Assembly (NCBI RefSeq): GCF_020283565.1
Contig: NC_060065.1
Coordinates: 45,992,409-46,056,408 of the forward strand
Direction of reading: 5' to 3'
From: Trifolium pratense
Lineage: Eukaryota; Streptophyta; Magnoliopsida; Fabales; Fabaceae
DNA: 64,000 nt
Position numbers and translations under genes: made by a program. Of this stretch, positions 12,196-22,042 are shown in pieces (position 1 is the stretch's first letter; every line of letters starts with the position of its first letter). Under the pieces are notes generated by a model. The model saw only the letters and a list, made by a program, of their open reading frames with translations, was not told where the DNA came from and ran no database searches.

Positions 12196-12960
12196 CTCTA
12201 CCCATTCTGGTAGGACAAGTATAGATGATACTCAATCCCAAGAGCTACGGCTAAAACAAAAGACAATATCGTTGTATATTACTTTTCCCTATACCACCCA
12301 AAATGTACGCTATAAGCTAGCTATACAATCCAATGGGTTCACGCACCATTCATAATAAAGGCATGACGAATGAACTTTCTTTGCTAGCAACCATTTCCGC
12401 GACACCAATTTTATTCTCTCAATTATATCATTAACATGAATTTCCTTGGCTGAGCAAATTTTCTCATTACGTGCACGCCAAATCATCCAAATCGTTGCGT
12501 GCCATATTATCGATATCCCTTTATGCCCCGATTTCCCTTTCTTTAGGTGCAACAAAACTATCATATATAAGACGTATTCTACCAATTCTTGTAAAAGAAG
12601 TATAGATATATAGTACTCAAAACCCAAAAGCTATAGCTAAAACAATAGACAATGTTCATATCGTTGTATATTCCTTTTCCGTATACCACTCAAAAAGTTA
12701 TCTAGCTATACAATCCAATGGGTTCACACACCGTTAATAATAAAGGCATGACAAATGAACTTTCTTTGTTAGCAACCATTTCCACAACACCGATTTTCTC
12801 CTCACAATTATCTCATTCACCTGAATTTCCTTGGCCGAGAAAATTTTCTCATTACGTGCACGCCAAATCGTTGTGTGCCATATCATCGATATCCCTTTAT
12901 GCCCCGACTTCCCTTTCTTTGGGTGCAAGAAAACTATCAAGGAGGGAATGTAAGGTAATC
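12196..12960 (-). mobile_element. LINE 3' end, duplicated in tandem (reverse transcriptase C-terminus)
   Basis: On the minus strand two related segments (about 12196-12580 and 12580-12960) encode remnants of the zinc-binding C-terminal region of plant L1-type reverse transcriptase. Residue patterns are GHKGISIIWHATIWMIWRAR, NEKICSAKEI and CLYYEWCVNPLDC. The left copy keeps 105 open codons (12310-12627). The right one keeps 78 (12734-12970). The two are about 85-90% alike, an internal tandem duplication of a 5'-truncated LINE. Not a host gene. Confidence 0.75.
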
Positions 12961-13600
12961 CACACTTCACAATAGTGTCTATTTCTCTTTGTTTGTTAAA
13001 ATAAAAAAACTATCAAGTAGATTAATTCCATTCTAATTCCCCGTTCAATTTACGATTAGGATGATCAATACTCTCTTTTTTGTCAAGTGAGCTACACTCT
13101 TTTTTTTTTTGTTACAAAAGTAAGCTACACTCTTTATTTTGATTAAAAAATATTTAAATAATATTATAATTTATTTCATTCAACATTCAAATTTATCACG
13201 TTTCAAGCCAATTCTCTTTTACTTATTCCAAAAAAAAAAAAAATAACAATTCACATTTATATTTTTCCAAAAGTGAAATAAATAAAATAACCATAAAAAA
13301 ATTAATTAGTAGACTAAACAAAAATAACCATAAAAAACTACAAAGAATACTTTGTAATTCATAAGAAAATATTATCCATCACATACTCAATATAATCACC
13401 GAAAGCCTATTCAAATTTAAGCACCATATTTTCTTAAATTTAATTACAAATAGAAAAAATAAACACCAATTACATTCTTGATTAGATAACTTGTCACAAT
13501 TTTATTTTATTTGAAAAAAATGGAATAAAAAATGATATATAAAAGAACTAAGAGATATATGATAAAGAGAATATAAATGAGATCAAGACAAACAATTTAC

Positions 13601-13970
13601 CTTACATGCTAAAGAGCAAAAGCAAGAAGAATCAATAAGATTTCTATCACATATTTTACAAAGAGAGTTGCTATTGTGACCAATTTTACCAATATTGTTC
13701 CTCTTAGGATGTGGTCGATTCCTCTTGTTTAAGAATACAAGATCCGCATAATGGATTGTCAATGCAATCGATGCAGAACTTGTTACGCTCATTTTTGGGA
13801 TCGTTTGAATGGTCTTCACAAATAGTGAAAAACGTAGTGATTGCCAACAATGTTTGCAACCAGGGCACGTGCATCATATCCTATGCAACAAACACATCAA
13901 TTGTAATCAGAAAAAATAAGAATAAAAAAATCAAACTTGACATTGTAATTGAAATGAGTAAACTTACCAT
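13601..13970 (-). pseudogene. PLATZ-family pseudogene with internal deletion
   Basis: On the minus strand this is a paralogue of the PLATZ gene at 22043-24717. The start codon with its splice donor (13968-13970), the start of the second exon (from about 13880, with FFT, KNERNKFC and CIDNPLC) and the end of the third exon (KICDRNLIDSSCFCSLACK to 13601) are recognisable. Between them about 315 bases, covering the rest of exon 2, an intron and the start of exon 3, are missing. The join falls in the word atacaa, which occurs at both edges of the missing piece in the intact paralogue, and it puts the halves out of frame. The acidic last exon is also absent. It is therefore non-functional. Confidence 0.8.
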
Positions 13971-14167
13971 TCCGATTGTGTAGAATATTGACTCTGGACA
14001 GTCAACATAAAATAGTAGTGATTAGAAATTGACAAACAATAATCTATAGGCAGTCAACATAAAATATTGGTGGGTCAACAGAGGCTCATAAACTAAGATA
14101 GTTAGACGTAAAACTCTGATTTTTTTTAAAATGAAAATTCATTAAATAAAAAGAAACTAATTATCTA

Positions 14168-14353
14168 CTCCCTCCGGTCTTTAATATAATAGAAGTTTTA
14201 CTTTTTAAGTTCATTGAATTTCTAATGTATTTGGTCAATAATATAGACCAAATATATTAAAAACTCAATGAACTTAAAAAGTAAAACTTCTATTATATTA
14301 AGGACTAGAGAGAGATATCATCAAAAAAAAAAAAAAAAAAAGACTAGAGAGAG
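14168..14353. mobile_element. Stowaway-type MITE
   Basis: A near-perfect palindrome starting ctccctccggtctttaat, flanked by TA on both sides. The paralogous site near 25815 (attatctatagaaata) is empty with a single TA, proving insertion and target duplication. An A19 run and a repeated end (gactagagagag) on the right look like a slippage extension. Confidence 0.85.
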
Positions 14354-14460
14354 TATAGAAATATATACCAAAATTAACAAGCCATATAGTCAAATGGTAC
14401 TTTTTAATATTCTATTTTATATGATCTTTTTCTAAATTTATTTTGAAAACTTTATACATT

Positions 14461-14594
14461 CTTAATATAAGATAAATTTTACTTTTTAGATTCATTGAAA
14501 ATCTAATGTATCTAGTCCAAATTATTGACTAGATACATTATATTTTCAATGAATTTAAAAAGTAATTTTTTTTTATATTAAGGACCGGAGGAAG
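14461..14594. mobile_element. Stowaway-type MITE, second copy, frayed left end
   Basis: The same family: cttaatataag, then an inverted arm ending ttaaggaccggaggaag and TA. The paralogous stretch near 25925 lacks it. The left terminus has lost its ctccctcc end. Confidence 0.7.
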
Positions 14595-15082
14595 TATATA
14601 CTAAACAATAATATTTTATTTTATTTGATAAGTTTTTCTAAATTTATTTTGGCAAAAATTTATATACATACCAAACAATTATTATATATAATTAATAAAG
14701 TCTCAAGATTTAATAGTTTATACTCTAAAATGATACATTTTCCCTATTTTTGCTTTTTTTTTTTTTTTTTTTGCGTCTTCTCGTCTAAGATATTGTCATG
14801 TTTTGGATGAGACGTAGCCTCACTTGGAGAAAGGAAGAATAATAAGATGATTATTTTTTAAATGCAAATTTATTAAATAAAAGGAAATTATTAATCTATA
14901 GAAAATGTATAACAAACTTTGTAACTTTTAATATTTTATTTTATAACTTGGAAAAATAATAAAAAGATTCCTTTTTATATTCATTAAATAAAAGGAAATT
15001 AATAAACTATAGAAAATATATAAAAACCTGACAAGTCTTACCATCAAACGATACCTTCTAAAACAAATATAAAACATATTAA

Positions 15083-15083
<1 letters not shown>

Positions 15084-15149
<66 letters not shown>
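15084..15149. repeat. (AT)n microsatellite
   Basis: Pure TA dinucleotides. The copy-B allele at 43725-43811 is about 22 bases longer. Confidence 0.95.
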
Positions 15150-15151
<2 letters not shown>

Positions 15152-15305
15152 GATTATAAATAGTTAAAGTCTCAAAGAATCAAATAGTTTTATAAATTTC
15201 TTTAAAATTAAATTAAATTTGAAACAAAGACTAATTTTATCAAGAAGCAAGATCAGAGTAATTGGGCCCAAAGCCCATGAAAACCTCCCCCATCTAAATC
15301 CGGTT

Positions 15306-15556
15306 GATATTTTCTCTTCCCCCCTCCCATGAATCTTTTATACCCCCCAATATTCCAATTTTGCCCTTGCAGAAATATTCGGTTCGCAGAAACCGAAATT
15401 TTTCTAGTGCAAATTCAGAGTAAATTTCGGTTTTTAGAAACCGAAATTTGTTTTTAAGGCAAAAAAAAACTTTCTACGAACCGAAGTTTTTTCAAGAGCA
15501 AAATTGGAAATTCAAGGGAGATAAAAGATTCATGGGGGGTGGGGAGAGAAAATATC
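15306..15556. mobile_element. Mutator-type MITE, 251 bp
   Basis: Long inverted arms (gatattttctct at the left, agagaaaatatc at the right, about 45 paired bases) are flanked by a perfect 10-bp direct repeat aaatccggtt (15296-15305, 15557-15566). A 9-10 bp target duplication with long arms fits a Mutator-type MITE. The centre repeats an aaccgaa word in both orientations. Confidence 0.8.
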
Positions 15557-16158
15557 AAATCCGGTTAGTCTCTAGAAGATCATAGTGGGCTAAAAGGTGA
15601 GCAAGTTTATTCCCCTCCTCTTTTCTTTTACATGACTAAAGCTACGGTTAACAAAATGCCTCTTAGATTTCTAAATTCCTAAAACTAAATTAGTAAAAAC
15701 TAGTGGATAAAAGGTGAGCAAATGATGCATTACATTTATAATTTTGATAAAAGATGTGGTTGAACTATTTTATAAATGTGATCAGCCGACAATAGATACT
15801 AATATATTTCAACTTGAACAGTTTCAGTTTTAAACTGTGATCATTTTTTCTAAATATAATAAAAATATATTTAAGGTTATAATTGATCATGTGACGGTAA
15901 AAGTGATCGTTGATGCACAAGATATGGACAGTGAGCGACATTTGACAGCTTTGGGGCAAAAATTACATCAACGAACCAAATTCAAATCATAATTGAAGGA
16001 ATCCTAAGATTATATGGGACTATGATCCGGAGACTGTATAAGACTGTACCATAGAAAGAAGGCTTATAAAAACTAATTTGTAAAAACGCTTTATATGGAT
16101 GACCTTATGAAAAGTTTTTATAAAGTGTAGGAGTGAGTGAGACAAATCACACTTGAAA

Positions 16159-19100
16159 CACTAGTAGAAAAAAGCTTTTTTACATCTGGCGAAAAACACT
16201 TTTTACATCTGAGAAATGTCAGATGTAGGCGCACGAGACTTAGTAAGTATACACGTTTTACATCTGGCATAGTCAGATGTAAAAAAACACTTTTTACCTC
16301 TGACCAACGGGAAAATCAAATATTATTTTTTAAAAATTAAATTGGACCTTTTACATCTGACCAAGTCCACCAGATGTGAAATCTTAACTTTTTTTTTTTC
16401 AAAAACCTGCATTGTTTTTAATATTTTAAATCTTTTTTTCTTATTAAAAAAAATCTAACCCACAATGCCAACAATATAACATAACTTGCATCAAGAACAT
16501 AATACTAAAATTCAACATCCGTAGCCAAATTCAACATTCAACATATATATAGTAATAATGTCATTAAAGTATAACCATTGAAATCCAAAATACAAAACAT
16601 CATAATAATTAATACTAATCCATCCAAAATACAAATTAAAACATCATCATAACTAATCAATTGTAACTTCACACAAATCTAGCTAGCTCCTAATCTTTCC
16701 GTCGGCATCATCATAATCTACATCAGGATTATATAGGTCAAGAAAACAAGTTGCCCAACGGTCTCGCAAATCATACAGCTCCTCCTCTGTTAATGTCGTG
16801 GGATCATTGAACACCTACAATATGTAAATAACTTAATTCATATGTAAATAACTACAATATGTTAATTAATGTATGGTAAATGAATCATTTATCCAAACAA
16901 CAGCTAAATGCAAAAGCAAATGTGAATAACACACTGTTTGACCCCTTTCTAGCTAGTGAATCACGCAAGCAACAACCAGCATAGCCATTTAGTGAAGTTT
17001 ATAGTAGATGCTCAAGAACAACAAATTACTAAGTCATACACTCGTATGCAGGTAAGAAAATCAAGATAAGGCATGACAAGTGACAAGCAACGATTAGTAA
17101 GTACAATTGTGTGCTCTAAAACAAATGTTACCTATGCGCTTTCTTGGTCCTAGCTCTAACTGTAATTCTATGATGTATCTCTGTCGAATTTGGATCAAGA
17201 GCTGGTTGAGATATCTCCAATCCTTCTTCCCTTACAATCTCAACCTATCTGCAAAACAGATGCCTAATTAATTAATTAATTTGTTCTTTGGGGGGAATAT
17301 AAAAACAAGATAAAGAATATAAATATAAATATAACATGTATAATACTTACTTTTCTACCATTTCGGAAGGGTAAACAAAGACTACTTAGCAACTTAATGT
17401 GACCTAAATTAATATAAGGATAATATCAGTTGCAAAGAAATCATGGTAGTGATTGAAAACTGAAAAGGTTATAATTTAGTCTTTTACATGAAACATAAAT
17501 ATCATATAGCAAAAATGTACAGAACTTCAACTTGAATCAAGACAAGGCAGTCATATCATATGCTATCATATAAACAAATGCATTCAAAAGTCTACTAACA
17601 GAGCCAGGGTCAGGTAGTGTAATATTACTCAAACCATTTGTGACTAGAAGATTAATTTGATAAGTCATATACTTACCACTTTGTTTGGTTTCTAGCAGCA
17701 ATATGTATGGCCTTGCTACTCCAATCAAGATCCCGCCATCCATCCACATTGGCATCGTAATGGATATTACTAACTCTGAGAAATAAAATGTAACCACTCT
17801 CTCAAACCTGAATCATATGGTCATCACAATAAATTAGAAGACAACATTTCAATAGCCACACATTGAAGGAACATTGGCTCAACATATGAACAAAAACATA
17901 AGCATAAACACAAACAAGTCACAATAGTAATTTCTACAATACTTTTTTGAATGGCCAAATGCAATCACATGTTATGTTAGGTATTGAAATTGAAACAATA
18001 TAACCAGCCACATAACCGTAAAAGGCTATTTATCATATGCCTCCATTGGTACTCAAGAAAACATGGTCATTTGTGCATACACTTACTCTGTCTCTGTATA
18101 TGCCTGAATCCAACAGAATCAAAGAAATAGTTAATGAAAAAGAGTGGTAACAGGATCACCAAAGCCATTCATTAGCTTCCGGTGACCTAATGAATAAGAT
18201 CACCAACCTTGAAACATGAAGTCCATGTTCTGTTAGCTAATAGCAACCAATGCTTAAACTAGAAAATCAATCCAAATTATCCAATCAACAACACTCACAT
18301 AGAAAGAGACAAAAGAAGTTAACCTGTGAAACATATATGCAATAACTGAGAAAAAAAGCAATACATGTGCTTGTTGTCACCTAATTTAACATAACTGCTA
18401 AAGTCATGAATCAACACCAAAAGCAATCAAAAGCAATAACTTACAAAAGAAATCATAGAAACAAATGCAAATAAAAATAAAAATCAAGAAGAAACCATGA
18501 AACAACAGCTGGAACTAAAAACTAAAAAGCTACAAGTCCCAAAAACCATCACCTTACCCAAACTACCAGCAGCAAAAACAGATACAGAACCACAAACAAG
18601 AGAACCCAAAACCATACTTAAGGGCCAAACCCCAAAAGACAGACGCCAGGAAACCCAAACCAAAGCAGGCCTTCAAGAATAACATAAACTAAGAATCCAA
18701 TCACTCAAGAACTGAGCAAGAAAGCACATAAAAACCAGTACCATATGCCAAACAACTTTCACGTTATAGTTAAAGCACATATAGTTAAAGCAAGTGGAAC
18801 TTTCACGTTATTGATACAAAGAGAGTAAAATCGTTAGTTCACTAATATAATTGAAGAATTGTTTTATCAATAAGCCAACAACTACAGACAAGTTTAACAC
18901 CTTAAAAAAAATATAAATATGAAGAATCCATACCATAATTGTGTTGAAATGTTTTCCAATTAACCAATGTGAAATAGCACAGAAATTTTTCACAGATTAA
19001 CTTAAACTTAAACTAAACAAAAGTTTTAAAACCAAAACCATACCGTAACAAATATAAACAGAAATTCTTAAACTAAACAGAAATTCTTCATAGTTATATC

Positions 19101-20158
19101 TGTTAATTGATATGTGAAAATTCTTCCAATTAACCTAAACTTCAATTCAACTAAACAGAAATTTTAGTTTAATCAAAATAGAACAGAAACAGATCTGCAG
19201 AGTTCTAAACTAAGAACACAAACATAACATAATTTTAAGAATAGAAATTGAGAAACTAAGAACTAAAATCAAAGAATAAGAGCTAAACTTTACCACTAAA
19301 CTTTAACACAAACACAAAGAATAAGAGCTAAAACCAAATCAGGTAACAGTTCAGTAGAAACAAAATAAACCACAAACACAAAGAAACAGTTCAGTAGAAA
19401 CAAAATCAAGTAACAAACCACAAAGAGCTAAGAGCTAAAACCTTCGATTCGTGAGAAACAAGAGTACGTACCTGAATCGATGTGAAAGAGAAAGACAAGC
19501 TTCAATTCGTGAGAGTAGAGGCCGGAGAAAGGAGGACAACCTTCGATTCGTGAGAGTAGAGGCTGGAGAATGAAAGACAACCTTCGATTTGGAGTTAGGG
19601 TTCGTGAGGGTAGAGGACGACTGCGCGAGTGAGAGAGAGAGGACGACTGCGCGAGTGAGAGAGAGAACGACTGCTGAGATAAGGCGGTGGTGGTGAGTTG
19701 ATTAAAGGACGGCGCTGAGGTTCAATCTCGTCGCCGGTGGAGGACGGCGCTGGGTTTGCATCGCGAGAGAGAGCTAGGGTTGTATTGTATCGATTTCTTT
19801 TTTTTTGTGCGAGTGTTTTTTTGTCTTGCGAGCTGAGAGAGAGATATACGTACATTACCTCTATTCCAAAAATATTATTTTATTTTTTTTATTCAACCTG
19901 ACTTTTTATATCTGAGGCTAAATATGGCCAGATATATATATGTATTTTAGATAATTTTCACCATAATTACAAGATTGCCACCGCGTTTAGTTATTCATCT
20001 GGTATATTGAAGTCAGATGTAAAAAGTCTTGTCTATATATTTTTTACATCTGTGGATATTGAGACCAGATGAAAAGACTACTCCATATAGCGTTTTACAT
20101 CTGACATATGTTCGTCAGATGTAAAATGCTTAAGTAATATGTCATATTTCTACTAGTG
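16159..20158. mobile_element. Non-autonomous CACTA element, 4000 bp
   Basis: The left end is cactagtagaaa, the right end tttctactagtg, with a 3-bp direct repeat AAA at 16156-16158 and 20159-20161. Both subterminal regions carry many copies of tttacatctg or its inverse cagatgtaaa, as expected for CACTA transposase binding arrays. No TNP2-type transposase is visible, so mobility would need a helper. The interior is A- and C-rich on this strand with exon-like antisense segments at 16683-16814 and 17132-17244 and a GC-rich gene-leader-like zone at 19440-19850, possibly captured or residual element genes. Confidence 0.9.
16683..17244 (-). pseudogene. Exon-like segments inside the CACTA element, unrecognised
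   Basis: On the minus strand, 17244-17132 is open after a cagatag acceptor and ends at a gtaac donor, with the residue pattern VEIVREEGLEISQPALDP. A second open stretch, 16814-16683, follows a ttgtag acceptor and reads NDPTTLTEEELYDLRDRW, then an acidic tail and a stop. Splice phases of the two do not join directly, so an exon is missing or the gene is decayed. I do not recognise the family. It may be an element-borne gene or a captured host fragment. Confidence 0.4.
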
Positions 20159-21088
20159 AAAGACCCACATTAATTAGTTTGTGGGGGTCATAACGATTTC
20201 AAATACAAATAATGAGTAGATTAGTAAATTGGTCATTGTCTTTGTCGCTCTTAAATAGGTATCTAACTCTATCAATATTTCAAAATAGTTCATGTCTTTG
20301 ACATTATCCATTTTCTATCAAAATAGTATTGACATTTTCAACTTACTGTCAAATTAGTCATTTACATGACACCAATGTTATTAAAATCGAATCAGCCGAT
20401 TGAACCAGTTAAACTTTGAACCAAGGTCCAATTCGCCGATTTGGTCGGGTCAAAAGAACCACTGGTGCTAAGAACCGTGGAAAAAAACAAAAAAAAAACT
20501 GCTTTGTGGGAGTATTTTTTTTAACGAACAAACAAATAGGTGAGCAAAAATTTACTGCTTTGAGTTGACCTTACACTCCTCTTTATATATTTAATTATCT
20601 TTTTGATGTTTACGAAAAAAATGTACAAATAACTAAATTTTGGAAGGATGTAAAGACCAATTTCAGCAAATCTTGCCTTCAATTTCATGTCAATGGACAC
20701 ATTTTTAAAAGGAATAATAGTTCATAAACATTGTGTTGATAAGAAAGAAAAATAACACCAAAGACTAGGAGAGTATAGACCCATATCTCTAATCGAGTTC
20801 ATGTACAAAATATAATGAAAAAAGTTGTATAAAAAAACTCAATTATGAATTATCACCATTATGGATAGGTACTTTATTGCAATGATGTTCAAAGTTAATT
20901 TTTTAAAAGGCCTATTTACTGAATATAGAAAATCTATAATATTTGTTTAATATTGTTATAATGAAATTGAAAGAAAATATAATTAATTTATTATCATGAG
21001 AGCATATATATCGATCTAGCTAGAAATTCATCACTAAACAAAACTACTATTCATAGATTCAGGACCTTAAAAAAAAGTGTCATATAAA
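20159..21088. other. Intergenic, repeat remnants
   Basis: A stretch near 20372-20470 with aaccagtt, gaaccaagg and ggtcgggtc words resembles the accggt-rich repeat at 290-480. From about 20880 the sequence is a diverged match to the region 21805-21950, part of an old local duplication around the PLATZ 3' end. Confidence 0.45.
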
Positions 21089-21168
21089 GTATTTCTTTTC
21101 TTTTTGAATTTGGCTTGCGTTTTGAAGTTGATGAACGATTAACATGAAGTATACTTTCTTTGTTGTCT
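21089..21168 (-). pseudogene. Remnant of a PLATZ last exon
   Basis: About 80 bases match the 3' end of the PLATZ coding region at 22062-22143, including tgaatttggcttgcg and gatgaacgattaacatgaag versus gatggacgattaacaggaag. There is no open frame. With the loci at 13.6 and 22-24.7 kb this is a third PLATZ-derived trace. Confidence 0.55.
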
Positions 21169-21730
21169 TATTTTTAAATTATTCTTCCTGCTCGAGCGTG
21201 TTCGGAGTGTAATAGCTATAAGAGTGTACATAAACTATTATTTTTGTTACCCTTGGCTAATATGAGAAGTGTCCGTTGAGGGGTGAATTTTGGCTGAATC
21301 TTAGAGCGTTTGAATCTTAGAGCGTTTGTGCTGTGTGTATTGTGCATTGATCCAGTCCAAAACAGAGTACATAATTTGTTTCTTTGTTCTCATCTCAATA
21401 ACATTAATTAGTTCACATGTTTTTCTTCAAATGATTTTCTATTTTTTTTAATTATTATGTCAAAGAAAAATGAAATAAGTCTGCACTTTTTTTTTTTTTT
21501 TTACGGAAATAAGTCTGCACTTAAATATCATTCGTTTTATTAATTCAATGTGGTACCAATGACCATTTTACAATCATCCCTGATAGAATTAGAACCCGTC
21601 GTACCTTAAAATTATTATGTAAATTATTTCCATTGAGTTAACACTTTAAGTCTACTTAAATATCATTTTCGAATGTAAGATAATTTAAGTGCTATAGTGT
21701 GTGTAAATGTAAAGAAATAAATTTGAGGAG

Positions 21731-21732
<2 letters not shown>

Positions 21733-21802
<70 letters not shown>
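21733..21802. repeat. (AT)n microsatellite
   Basis: Pure AT tract of about 70 bases, the same length as the copy-B tract at 50396-50465. Confidence 0.95.
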
Positions 21803-21806
<4 letters not shown>

Positions 21807-21928
21807 TTGCTTATTTATTAGATATAGAAAACCTATGATGTTTCTCATATTAGTTAAAAGTTGCTCGCAAAATCAAATGTCAATAAGTAACTTATTACCA
21901 TTACATTGGCATACATATCGATCTATCT

Positions 21929-22016
21929 CACTACAAGAAAACAAGTATTTACTGGCGGCCAAAAGCCCTCAGTAATGCACAAATTTCGTCTAAAATGCAT
22001 GCATTACTGACGGCCT
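21929..22016. mobile_element. CACTA-type terminal fragment
   Basis: Begins cactacaagaaaa, the usual plant CACTA terminus. An internal pair (tactggcggcc and its near inverse actgacggcc) resembles subterminal repeats. No right terminus was found. It lies just downstream of the PLATZ stop codon. Confidence 0.5.
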
Positions 22017-22042
22017 TGGGCCCTCTGCAATTATAAAGAACA

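Noticed and set aside
18497..18682. Plus-strand Lys/Thr/Gln-rich frame in the CACTA element
   Set aside because: Low-complexity A/C-rich sequence with no homologue recognised and no splice context.
21663..21848. Frame with a long Ile-Tyr repeat (and the copy at 50326)
   Set aside because: Translation of an (AT)n microsatellite.
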